A stretch of 31,017 nucleotides of DNA from a virus: positions 1 to 31,017 of the IMG/VR virus record IMGVR_UViG_3300031951_017359; one strand, given 5' to 3'. The notes under the pieces are model-generated. The model had not been told where the DNA came from, ran no database searches, and saw only the letters and a program-made list of their open reading frames with translations. Shown one piece after another: positions 25,139-31,017 of the stretch. Position 1 is the first letter of the stretch. Every line of letters starts with the position of its first letter. The position numbers were made by a program, and so were the translations under genes.

Positions 25139-26569
25139 ATGGAAGATCAAGAACCAAATTACATCGTTTCGAAAGTGCGTTTGAAAGATTCAGACAAGGG
25201 TGGTGAATTCCGTCCATTCATAATCGATTACAAATCGAATCCAAGTTTGAGAACAATCGTCAAAGCTTTCGCTAATTCCGGTGAAATTAAGGTTGGATAT
25301 TCAACAATCATCAAAGGCAAAGGAATTCAGCATCCTACATTGAAGAGGAAAAGCCTTTACTTGACTGGAGGGTCTCTCAGAGATCATCTTAAAAACCAAA
25401 CGGTTGTTGAATATGACTGTGCTACGGACGCATCACCAGATGAAATTCGAATGATTTTGTCTACAGAAGCTGCGGACCTCAAGGAAGTAAAACCTTTAAT
25501 TGAAGATATTGAGATTCTTAGCAAATATAAAAGTCTTCCAGAAATAGAAGGCAAGAAAAAAGTATTTTTTGCGAGTAGATGGGATAGTGAAGGTCATGAA
25601 ATGGAGTTTACTGTGATGGTAGATTCCCAAAAGATTTTCATATCAACTTTCAACAAAAATACTAAAAACCGCATGTTGATTCCAAAGAAACGAGTCTTTG
25701 CAACAACTCCAGAAGAAGATGCCCAATCGAGAGACCTTACCATAAACGCTTTGTATTTGGCTCTCAAAAATGATGAGGGCGAGAACACAGAGTTGATTGA
25801 CCCGCTAGGTGGTATATTTGACCTGAAGAATGGCAAAATAGTTCTTATATCAGAGAGAGAACAACCATTCGAAAAAGACCCATATCTTCCCTACAGGATC
25901 GCTAACCTATCTGCAAGATATGCGTTTGATAAAAAGATACCTGCTGATATAAATGAAAAGATTAGGAATTATGATCATTCTAATTATGATGAAGACAAAA
26001 AGGTTTTGAAAAGGTATTATATCAGCGCTGTTGAAAATATTAATATACCAACTCAAGACTATATTAACAACTTAATTCATTCTCATCTTGTAAAACATAT
26101 TTTCCCAGATTGTGTCATTGAACATCCTACTGCCGATTTAACTAACAATAGAATTTTAGCAACAGGATATATCTTGCAGAAAAATATGGCAGGTCATGTT
26201 GCTAATGTTTTAGAAAAAATGGGCTGGTCTAAACATGATATAGAAAACATTACAAAGTTTATTAAATTAGCACAATTTTGCAGAGGCAATTTTATTAATC
26301 CTTCATTGCTTTATGACTTCTTTGCCAAACCATTTACTATGCCAAATTCAACAATTAAAACATTTTTGCAGATTATGAATTGCTCCGAGATTTATGATAA
26401 AATTTTCACACATGATTTCACAAATGTGATGCGAAAGTATGTTGATTATCAAGGCAGTCGTGAAGTTAATCCTCTCTACACAAAATTTTTAGGGAGAGTT
26501 CCTAGGACTGACGAATTTGAAGATATTCGCAAAAAATTATTTGATGCTGAAGTCAAAAAAATTGTTTGA
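25139..26569 (+). CDS. CCA-adding / poly(A)-polymerase-type nucleotidyltransferase, divergent (476 aa)
   Basis: This has a class II nucleotidyltransferase head. The nucleotide-binding loop is LTGGSLRD (75-82). The metal strand VVEYDCATDASPDEI (89-103) carries E91-x-D93 where the family has D-x-D. The strand KIFISTFNKNTKNRML corresponds to 'yEvTTFR.d...R'. Then come EEDAQSRDLTINALYLAL (192-209, the conserved RDFTINA motif) and IDPLGGIFDLKNGKI (220-234). The following region, EKDPYLPYRIANLSARYAF, replaces the usual EDxxRxxRAxRF. A helical 200-residue C-terminal part is hard to match. Known family reactions are CCA addition to tRNA or polyadenylation; which applies here, if either, is uncertain. 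GAGGAAAA precedes the ATG. Confidence 0.82.
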   Translation: MEDQEPNYIVSKVRLKDSDKGGEFRPFIIDYKSNPSLRTIVKAFANSGEIKVGYSTIIKGKGIQHPTLKRKSLYLTGGSLRDHLKNQTVVEYDCATDASPDEIRMILSTEAADLKEVKPLIEDIEILSKYKSLPEIEGKKKVFFASRWDSEGHEMEFTVMVDSQKIFISTFNKNTKNRMLIPKKRVFATTPEEDAQSRDLTINALYLALKNDEGENTELIDPLGGIFDLKNGKIVLISEREQPFEKDPYLPYRIANLSARYAFDKKIPADINEKIRNYDHSNYDEDKKVLKRYYISAVENINIPTQDYINNLIHSHLVKHIFPDCVIEHPTADLTNNRILATGYILQKNMAGHVANVLEKMGWSKHDIENITKFIKLAQFCRGNFINPSLLYDFFAKPFTMPNSTIKTFLQIMNCSEIYDKIFTHDFTNVMRKYVDYQGSREVNPLYTKFLGRVPRTDEFEDIRKKLFDAEVKKIV

Positions 26570-26599
26570 TTTTAAATTTTAAACAATTACAATTCTGGC

Positions 26600-27235
26600 A
26601 TGAAAAACTACATGCAAGTTGACGGAAGAATTCGTTGCAAGCCATCTGATCTTGGTGTATCAGCACCCGTAATCAGAGTGAATAAAGCTTTCAACTATGA
26701 GATGGTTGAAAAGTTCTCTGATGATTTTAATCATGCATTAGAAAAGAAACCAAAAATTATACCGATAGTTATAGATTCATACGGTGGAGAAGTATACTGC
26801 CTCCTCGAAATGGTAAGCCTAGTCAAATCCTCTCCTGTGCCGGTTGCAACTATTTGCAACGGAAAAGCCATGTCTTGCGGAGCCTTGCTCTTCATGTTTG
26901 GCACGAATGGATTGAGATTCATGTCAGACCAAGCCACTATTATGTTGCATGAAGTCAGTTCCGGTTCATATGGCAAGGTTGAAGAAGTCAAGGCAAACGC
27001 CAACGAAACGGATAGACTTAATAAGATGATTTTTGAAATGGTAGCAAAGCATATCGGTTTTCCTGAAAATCATTTTCTTGAAATGCTTCATAGACAAAAC
27101 CATGCCGAAATATTCATGGATGCTAAATCAGCTAAAAAACATAAAATATGTAATCATATCGGTGTCCCAGAACTTGTTACAGAAGTAAATGTTGAGTATA
27201 AGTTTAAGCTTAATAATAAGGAAATAGAAATTTAA
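26600..27235 (+). CDS. ClpP-like serine peptidase (211 aa)
   Basis: The ClpP/crotonase core is clear: IPIVIDSYGGEVYCLLEMV (substrate-binding GG strand, 54-72), PVATICNGKAMSCGALLFMFG with candidate nucleophile Ser92, and ATIMLHEVSSGSYG with His117. E. coli ClpP carries its catalytic Asp in the 'ERDRFLSA' segment; the equivalent here, AEIFMDA, offers Glu170. At 211 residues it is the length of a bacterial ClpP precursor, with no obvious N-terminal axial-loop signature. Phage members of this fold can be prohead proteases (lambda C-type) or stand-alone ClpP-like proteins; no capsid gene is nearby to decide. No clear Shine-Dalgarno sequence lies before ATG 26600; ATG 26612 is an alternative. Confidence 0.85.
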   Translation: MKNYMQVDGRIRCKPSDLGVSAPVIRVNKAFNYEMVEKFSDDFNHALEKKPKIIPIVIDSYGGEVYCLLEMVSLVKSSPVPVATICNGKAMSCGALLFMFGTNGLRFMSDQATIMLHEVSSGSYGKVEEVKANANETDRLNKMIFEMVAKHIGFPENHFLEMLHRQNHAEIFMDAKSAKKHKICNHIGVPELVTEVNVEYKFKLNNKEIEI

Positions 27236-27240
27236 GGATA

Positions 27241-27248
27241 TATAAATA
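27241..27248 (+). promoter_or_regulatory. TATAAATA late-promoter-like element
   Basis: An exact match to the T4 late-promoter core TATAAATA lies 12 bases before ATG 27261. AAGGTG lies between it and the start codon. By T4 geometry transcription would begin near 27254, cutting into that ribosome binding site, so either the geometry differs or the match is fortuitous. Confidence 0.35.
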
Positions 27249-27260
27249 CAAAGGTGAATT

Positions 27261-28103
27261 ATGAAAAAGAAAAATGAAAGCCATCATAGTGGCAGTTATA
27301 TGGTTCGCAGAAATCTTCATTCAATTCGTAAATTTGCTGATATGCTCATGCAAATGATTGATGAAAATGATGAAATCGAAAGCTGGATGGAACACAAAAT
27401 TTCTGTAGCTAAAGCAGCCATGAGTGATGTCAAGGATGCTTTTATGTATGATAAAGAAGAGCATGATGGAGAACACCATCATGATGACCATGAGGAGCAC
27501 GATCACCCCCATCTGAAGATCGCCATTCTCAAAAAACCAGATCAAGTTCACGACGATTTTGGTCTAAATAAAATGATGGGTGGTTGCGGTGCAGCAAATG
27601 AAGGCAGGGGATTCTTAGGTTCAGCTACAATAAACGAGAATAAGAAAATTATTGCTCATAATCTGAAAAAGAAAATTTTTGTTGAATCTGCTGAACAATT
27701 TGGAAACATGATCAGAGTAAAAACTAAAAGAGGCGAGACTTTCGAGTACATTCCATACCTTGGCGCAGAAGTCGAGCTTTTACGCTGTGAGCAATACGGT
27801 GTAAAAGTCAAATCTCTTCAAGAGAATGATATGAATGTTGATGATTCAAATATGATGACTATCCAACAAGATAAAATGGGAAGTCTTCATATATGGAAGG
27901 GCAAGCAAGATACCGCCCAGCACGACACATATCTTTTCACAACTAAAGACGGGAAAAGACCAGATTTTGTTGTCAAGGAAGAAGGAAATGTGTCAAAAAT
28001 CCTAAACCATTTGCCAGCAGCAGATAAGGGGCATGTAGAGCTAGGATATAGACTGGTTACTGACAAAGTGCCTGTATCAGCACTAAGTGGTTTAGAAGAC
28101 TAA
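27261..28103 (+). CDS. Virion- or scaffold-like protein with His/Asp/Glu-rich segment (280 aa)
   Basis: The N-terminal helices (14-62, RRNLHSIRKFADMLMQMIDENDEIESWMEHKISVAKAAM) are of a type I associate with conserved domains in T4-like aquatic phage proteins, often structural or core-like. Residues 65-84 form a His/Asp/Glu cluster with eight histidines, likely metal-binding or disordered. A Gly-rich MMGGCGAANEGRGFLG segment follows. The C-terminal 150 residues are mixed alpha/beta with GRGFLGSATINENKK and 'MIRVKTKRGETFEYIPYLG'. It follows the ClpP-like gene by 25 bases and ends just before a strong terminator. A substrate or scaffold relation to the ClpP-like protein is conceivable but unproven. 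AAGGTG is the ribosome binding site. Confidence 0.75.
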   Translation: MKKKNESHHSGSYMVRRNLHSIRKFADMLMQMIDENDEIESWMEHKISVAKAAMSDVKDAFMYDKEEHDGEHHHDDHEEHDHPHLKIAILKKPDQVHDDFGLNKMMGGCGAANEGRGFLGSATINENKKIIAHNLKKKIFVESAEQFGNMIRVKTKRGETFEYIPYLGAEVELLRCEQYGVKVKSLQENDMNVDDSNMMTIQQDKMGSLHIWKGKQDTAQHDTYLFTTKDGKRPDFVVKEEGNVSKILNHLPAADKGHVELGYRLVTDKVPVSALSGLED

Positions 28104-28120
28104 ATATAAATCAGAAAAAT

Positions 28121-28152
28121 AAAAACCCCAGTCATTTTTGACTGGGGTTTTT
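28121..28152. terminator. Bidirectional intrinsic terminator
   Basis: A 14-bp perfect stem (AAAAACCCCAGTCA / TGACTGGGGTTTTT) closes a TTTT loop. The T run on one side and the A run on the other let it serve both strands. It lies between convergent genes ending at 28103 (+) and 28132 (-). The last codons and the TGA stop of the minus-strand cupin-like gene are inside the hairpin. Confidence 0.93.
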
Positions 28153-28410
28153 TTCTACCAAAATGTTCAAATCTGTTGTTCCCCGAATGACTCTGTGCCA
28201 AACTCCTTCTTTAATAAAAATTTTTTTATTGATAGGTATTGGAAGCTGATTATCTTCTTGATACTGCCAGTCGTTATCGTTAAGAGGAACAACTAAACGA
28301 TCTTCCCTGTCTCGATGCCACTTAAGGTCTTCTATATCAACATCTGGTTTAAACAAACGAATAACACAGTTCTCATGTGTTATTTCTTTATATGGCTTTT
28401 TATCACTCAC
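28132..28410 (-). CDS. Small cupin-like phage protein (92 aa)
   Basis: A short beta protein with the pattern LKWHRDREDRLVVPLNDNDWQYQEDNQLPIPI (29-60), then KIFIKEGVWHRVIRGTTDLNILV (63-85). This resembles a minimal cupin barrel with a WHRD motif (H32) and a GVWHRVI motif (H72), the places where cupins hold a metal. I associate small proteins of this look with many T4-like phages, but their function is not established to my knowledge. The start is GTG at 28410, overlapping the stop of the small membrane protein gene by eight bases, so translation is probably coupled. The coding end forms one arm of the terminator. Confidence 0.78.
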   Translation of the reverse strand: MSDKKPYKEITHENCVIRLFKPDVDIEDLKWHRDREDRLVVPLNDNDWQYQEDNQLPIPINKKIFIKEGVWHRVIRGTTDLNILVEKNPSQK

Positions 28411-28540
28411 TTTTCGGAGCAGCCCAACTTCTTATTTTGGAAACCGCTAGGTCATAGAGAGCTTTGACCCATGCTGGCTGTGGAAGAACATTCCAGCCAA
28501 CAATTAAGCCAACTAAGAAAAAAACTAGATTATCTAACAT
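28403..28540 (-). CDS. Small single-pass membrane protein (45 aa)
   Basis: An ATG at 28540 follows a strong GGAG site (CTGGAGTGAAAT). The 45 codons encode a hydrophobic helix at residues 5-18 (LVFFLVGLIVGW), then NVLPQPAWVKALYDLAVSKIRSW and a charged end. The 'GW-N-V-L-P-Q-P-A-W-V' pattern after a membrane helix is one I associate with short proteins in T4-like phages. It fills the gap between the RARHKC gene and the cupin-like gene and overlaps the latter by eight bases. Function is unknown; an inner-membrane location is inferred from the helix. Confidence 0.82.
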   Translation of the reverse strand: MLDNLVFFLVGLIVGWNVLPQPAWVKALYDLAVSKIRSWAAPKSE

Positions 28541-28559
28541 ATTTCACTCCAGTTATAAA

Positions 28560-29114
28560 TTACCAAGAAGCACTAGAACTCAAACCAACTTGTTTGGCGT
28601 ACCTGCCAATCCTGCATGCCCAGTACCCCGGCTTGGTTTTATCGTTTTTCAAATGACATTTGTGCCTTGCTCTGAAACTTTTTGCTCGTTTTGGGTCTTT
28701 GTTCTTGACGGAAAGAGACCTATCCCCAAAACCAATTTTCTTCGCAACCACCCTGCCTTCAGCATTTTTTCTTCCGCTGTTTACATAAACCACAAACTTT
28801 TTTGGGCCAGAGGTTGCTCTTCGAGGCGAGTCTAAAGCGACAGATTTACCCTGATATAAACCAGTTCGGCCAGCCTCAGTCATCAAAATAAACTCATCAT
28901 TTTCATTGACTTCAATCATTCCTTGCTCATAAAGATTTCTCATCTCATTTACTAGTTCCATCCATGCGTCTGAGCCTAAACGAAACACAGTATTGCTCAG
29001 ACTCAAATTGTTTTTTAGGTGATAGTCTAAATGCTCAGAAAACTGTTGACCTTCTGTCAAAACTTTAATAGGCCTTGAACCTTCCATCATTTCATAGTAG
29101 CCCAAGTCTTCCAT
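28560..29114 (-). CDS. Basic phage protein with RARHKC motif (184 aa)
   Basis: The N-terminal half (1-90) is acidic to neutral and helical (DAWMELVNEMRNLYEQGMIEVNE). The C-terminal half is strongly basic, with SPRRATSGPKKFVVYVNSGRK, then IGFGDRSLSVKNKDPKRAKS, FRARHKC (147-153) and GYWACRIGRY (163-172). The paired Cys/His/Cys residues (H151, C153, C167) suggest a small metal-bound knuckle. I recall such C-terminal 'FRARH.C....TK..YW.C' segments in conserved T4-like phage proteins, but their role is not certain to me. GAGGTG is the ribosome binding site. It is the most downstream of the large genes in the small minus-strand group before the membrane-protein/cupin pair. Confidence 0.8.
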   Translation of the reverse strand: MEDLGYYEMMEGSRPIKVLTEGQQFSEHLDYHLKNNLSLSNTVFRLGSDAWMELVNEMRNLYEQGMIEVNENDEFILMTEAGRTGLYQGKSVALDSPRRATSGPKKFVVYVNSGRKNAEGRVVAKKIGFGDRSLSVKNKDPKRAKSFRARHKCHLKNDKTKPGYWACRIGRYAKQVGLSSSASW

Positions 29115-29169
29115 ATTGCACCTCTATTATTTTATCAGATGTTTAATTCCAAAAAACTGTTTGCATTAT

Positions 29170-29454
29170 TTAGTAATTTATAGGCAAATATTTAGTTTCA
29201 TCTTGTTCCATGTATTCAAGAACATATTGGTTTTCACCATAGCTTATATGTTTTTTGATTATCTTAATTTGATCATCATGTATTTTCCTATGGTGATTAG
29301 CGCAAACACATACACAGTTTCTGCTATCATAAATTCCACCTTTATAGCCTTCAAATATTCGGTGGATATCTAAAACAGCGTAATCTTTTTCATCACAGAA
29401 TGCACACTTGCCTGCAAATTTTTTAAAAGCAAATTTGCTACGAATAAGTGCCAT
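29170..29454 (-). CDS. Small HNH-type zinc protein (94 aa)
   Basis: The zinc and catalytic pattern is CAFC (17-20), then AVLDIHRI with the His of the beta hairpin (H31), GGIYDSRNCVCVCANHHRKIHDD with Asn46, and the final H54-H55...H59. This is the order of HNH endonucleases. At 94 residues it is little more than the core, with no DNA-recognition domain. It might act as a stand-alone nicking enzyme, a packaging-associated HNH protein or a non-catalytic zinc protein. Its ATG overlaps the stop of the SpeD-like gene by one base (TAATG), which points to coupled translation. Confidence 0.82.
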   Translation of the reverse strand: MALIRSKFAFKKFAGKCAFCDEKDYAVLDIHRIFEGYKGGIYDSRNCVCVCANHHRKIHDDQIKIIKKHISYGENQYVLEYMEQDETKYLPINY

Positions 29455-29825
29455 TAGATGAGTTTTAATTTGGTTTCGTTTCTGTCAATCAACAGATAAT
29501 CAGATTCAACAATCCCCATGGTGCTATCAACAAAAGAAACAACTTGTTCTGCATTAAAATCTTTACAAGAATAGACATCCATTCTGATGTAAGGTTTTGG
29601 AAGTTGTGGCCAAATATGAATGCTCATATGGCTAGTTGTGATTACTACGGTTCCTGTCACACCTTCATTACCGGGAATATCACAGTATTTTGAATGTGGA
29701 GGTATGAGGATTTCCATGTTTACAATTTCAACAAGTTTTTGCAGCCACTCATTGCATGAAACTTCATCATTAATCGGATTTTTGACGACTGCGTTTAATA
29801 TAAGATGTTTGTGATTCTTTTCCAT
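29454..29825 (-). CDS. speD: S-adenosylmethionine decarboxylase-like protein (123 aa)
   Basis: The core GVTGTVVITTSHMSIHIWPQ (55-74) followed by YIRMDVYSCKDF (79-90) matches the AdoMet decarboxylase pattern 'ESH..iHtWPE ... vDvftC'. Ser65 (the pyruvoyl-forming position), His70 and Cys87 are kept. The residue before the serine is Thr64 where classical SpeD has Glu, so self-cleavage is uncertain. Length is close to prokaryotic SpeD (about 120-130). Known family role: making decarboxylated AdoMet for spermidine synthesis, here in the infected host cell. GAGGATCAA is the ribosome binding site. It diverges from a methyltransferase gene. Confidence 0.78.
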   Translation of the reverse strand: MEKNHKHLILNAVVKNPINDEVSCNEWLQKLVEIVNMEILIPPHSKYCDIPGNEGVTGTVVITTSHMSIHIWPQLPKPYIRMDVYSCKDFNAEQVVSFVDSTMGIVESDYLLIDRNETKLKLI

Positions 29826-29851
29826 TTGATCCTCAAAGTATTGTAATCTAA

Positions 29852-29859
29852 TATAAATA
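29852..29859 (+). promoter_or_regulatory. TATAAATA late-promoter-like element upstream of the methyltransferase gene
   Basis: An exact TATAAATA lies in the 126-base divergent region, 92 bases before ATG 29952. T4-type late transcription would start near 29865 and leave a leader of nearly 90 bases. This is the best-placed of the late-promoter-like matches in the window, though the surrounding DNA is very AT-rich. Confidence 0.35.
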
Positions 29860-29867
29860 ATAAATTT

Positions 29868-29896
29868 TTGAAATTTTTTAAAATATCCAATAAATT
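29868..29896 (+). promoter_or_regulatory. Possible host sigma-70 promoter for the methyltransferase gene
   Basis: TTGAAA at 29868-29873 (five of six to the -35 consensus) is separated by 17 bases from TAAATT at 29891-29896 (four of six to the -10). Transcription would start near 29903, about 50 bases before ATG 29952. The spacing is ideal, but AT-rich sequence makes chance matches likely. Confidence 0.35.
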
Positions 29897-29951
29897 TTTA
29901 TTTTAAAACAAGTGAAATGCTCGGCCCATATATATTTCAATAGGTGTAAAT

Positions 29952-30830
29952 ATGAATCAATCTGAAATACTCGGCAAAATACAAAAGCTACGAAACATGA
30001 TTACGGACTTGGAGAATGCCGTTCGTGGTGAAGGTGAAAAAGCATTAGCTTCTGTTAAGAGTGATTTTGACGAACTTAAAAAACTCGTCTTTTCAGACGA
30101 GTGGCCAGAGGCTGTTCCTTCTGATCTGATTTGTGATGAAAAAAGTGAAGTTGATAAAACAAATAGAGCAGAGGGTGTCGTGGAGGTATTAGTTTCTGAA
30201 CCTGTTGATGGCAAAAGATGTTTAGATTTTGGTACTGGTGAAGGACATGTAACAAGAGAACTTGCAAAACATGGTGCTGCATATGCTATGGGATATGATA
30301 TAGTCAATAATTTCATGAAGCAGGGACCAAATATGCAATTCACAACAGAATGGAAATCTGTTCAAGATCATGGCCCGTATGATGTAATTCTGATTTCAGA
30401 TGTTTTAGATCACCTCGTTGACCTTGATCCAGTTGAAGCCCTGAAAAGAGTAAAGTCTGTATTGAACACAGATGGCAAAGTTTATCTTAGAAGACACAAT
30501 TATATGTCCAGACATGGAACCCACTTATACAAACAACTTAATAAGGCTTTCTTACATTTAGTATTCAACGAAGCTGAAATAGCTGAACTGATAGAAAATC
30601 CTGATCCTCTGCCAACTTACAAGTATTATTTCCCAGTAAAAACATATACCGATCAAATTGGCCAATCTGGTTTAGTGATAAAGTCGGATTTTAGGACTAC
30701 CACTCCGGTAGAAGGCCTTTTCGAAAGAAGAGAAATACTTGACAGAATATTTGAAAATACTCCTTACAAACATTTTCCAAGACTTCAAATGGAAATAGAT
30801 TTTGTAGATTTTGTTCTAGCACATCAGTAA
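29952..30830 (+). CDS. Class I SAM-dependent methyltransferase (292 aa)
   Basis: A helical, partly coiled N-terminus (1-48) and a WPEAVPSDLICDE segment precede the Rossmann domain. Motif I is KRCLDFGTGEGHVTREL (88-104). The acidic end of strand 2 is GYDIVNNF (D116). Strand 4 is GPYDVILISDVLDHL (141-155), and the post-strand motif is VLNTDGKVYLRRHNY. The remaining 100 residues are a mixed domain with several Tyr/Phe. The substrate is unknown; the family covers small molecules, nucleic acids and proteins. It shares a divergent promoter region with the SpeD-like gene, so both use SAM. TAGGTGTAAAT is the ribosome binding site. Its last bases overlap a convergent minus-strand gene. Confidence 0.85.
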   Translation: MNQSEILGKIQKLRNMITDLENAVRGEGEKALASVKSDFDELKKLVFSDEWPEAVPSDLICDEKSEVDKTNRAEGVVEVLVSEPVDGKRCLDFGTGEGHVTRELAKHGAAYAMGYDIVNNFMKQGPNMQFTTEWKSVQDHGPYDVILISDVLDHLVDLDPVEALKRVKSVLNTDGKVYLRRHNYMSRHGTHLYKQLNKAFLHLVFNEAEIAELIENPDPLPTYKYYFPVKTYTDQIGQSGLVIKSDFRTTTPVEGLFERREILDRIFENTPYKHFPRLQMEIDFVDFVLAHQ

Positions 30831-31017
30831 AGATTCTGATTGCAAACTGTTATGGCGGGGACATAGGCTTCACTAACAGATTTGTAGTCATTTCCATTCA
30901 AGATGGTAAGGACTCCGTCTTGCTTGCGTAGAAGTTTCATGCCTAAATAACCACCAGCAGATGCACAATAGTAGTCTTTGGCAGCAGCTACTGGATTAGC
31001 CGTTTTCGAATTGTAAG
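30824..31017 (-). CDS. C-terminal end of an unidentified gene (partial)
   Basis: An open frame enters from the right edge and ends at TGA (30826-30824), with 64 codons visible. The end is Ala/Tyr-rich (NPVAAAKDYYCASAGGYLGMKLLRKQDG) and then reads LTILNGNDYKSVSEAYVPAITVCNQNLY. It looks like a folded domain end with two Cys, but I cannot place it in a family. It overlaps the 3' end of the convergent methyltransferase gene by seven bases, and no terminator is visible between them. Confidence 0.65.
   Translation of the reverse strand, partial: YNSKTANPVAAAKDYYCASAGGYLGMKLLRKQDGVLTILNGNDYKSVSEAYVPAITVCNQNLY

Noticed and set aside
28121-28152. Hairpin considered as a CRISPR-like repeat or attachment site
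   Set aside because: It is a single copy with loop and T run typical of an intrinsic terminator; no repeats or integrase are present.
28464-28835. Plus-strand 123-codon frame opposite the RARHKC gene
   Set aside because: It overlaps the real minus genes (45-aa membrane protein and RARHKC protein), has no Shine-Dalgarno sequence and encodes no recognisable fold.
29957-30343. Minus-strand 128-codon Ser-rich frame opposite the methyltransferase
   Set aside because: The methyltransferase motifs on the plus strand are clear; the antisense frame is compositionally odd and lacks a start signal.

Overview
This window looks like part of the genome of an uncultivated, low-GC, contractile-tailed (T4-like / 'far-T4') bacteriophage. 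About 24.5 kb on the minus strand is a near-continuous myovirus tail and baseplate cassette. Genes there overlap or sit within tens of bases of each other, often with ATGA or TAATG junctions. I see no integrase, insertion sequence, CRISPR array, tRNA or rRNA. The host cannot be fixed from the sequence. Several small accessory families (a SpeD-like protein, a small HNH protein, a cupin-like protein, a 45-residue membrane protein, a ClpP-like protein) are of kinds I associate with marine and freshwater T4-like phages, so an aquatic bacterial host is a reasonable inference.

Layout, read in the direction of transcription of the minus-strand block (right to left from 24569). Four pre-tape-measure genes (24569-21740) are of unassigned function. 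A 1334-residue tape measure protein follows (21743-17739). Next come a small tube/baseplate-junction candidate, a gp53-like wedge protein, a gp27/gpD-like hub, a gp5-like spike with an OB fold, a gp25-like wedge, a gp6/J-like wedge and a gp7-sized protein carrying a tail-protein-I domain (to 7973). Two virion proteins, a glycosyltransferase-like protein and a coiled-coil protein follow. The block ends in three consecutive paralogous PKD-domain proteins (5411 to beyond position 1). The third of these starts at TTG, runs off the left edge, and carries a proline-rich stalk followed by a GYxxGG repeat region that is probably a beta-propeller. This order matches the conserved myovirus baseplate order, ending in distal adhesion or fibre genes.

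At 24570-24616 transcription diverges. The plus-strand group encodes a coiled-coil protein with a C-terminal membrane helix, a divergent CCA-adding/poly(A)-polymerase-type nucleotidyltransferase, a ClpP-like peptidase and a protein with a His/Asp/Glu-rich stretch. It ends at a strong bidirectional hairpin terminator (28121-28152). Facing it are minus-strand accessory genes: a cupin-like protein, a 45-residue membrane protein found by reading the gap between larger genes, a basic 'RARHKC' protein, an HNH protein and a SpeD-like protein. A class I methyltransferase diverges from speD, and a truncated minus-strand gene closes the window.

The strongest unusual signals are the triplicated AEHHN/PKD adhesion module, the 23-residue aromatic tandem repeat in the tape measure protein, and departures from family consensus in the nucleotidyltransferase, ClpP-like, SpeD-like and glycosyltransferase-like proteins. 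I did not find convincing evidence of a wholly new multi-gene system.
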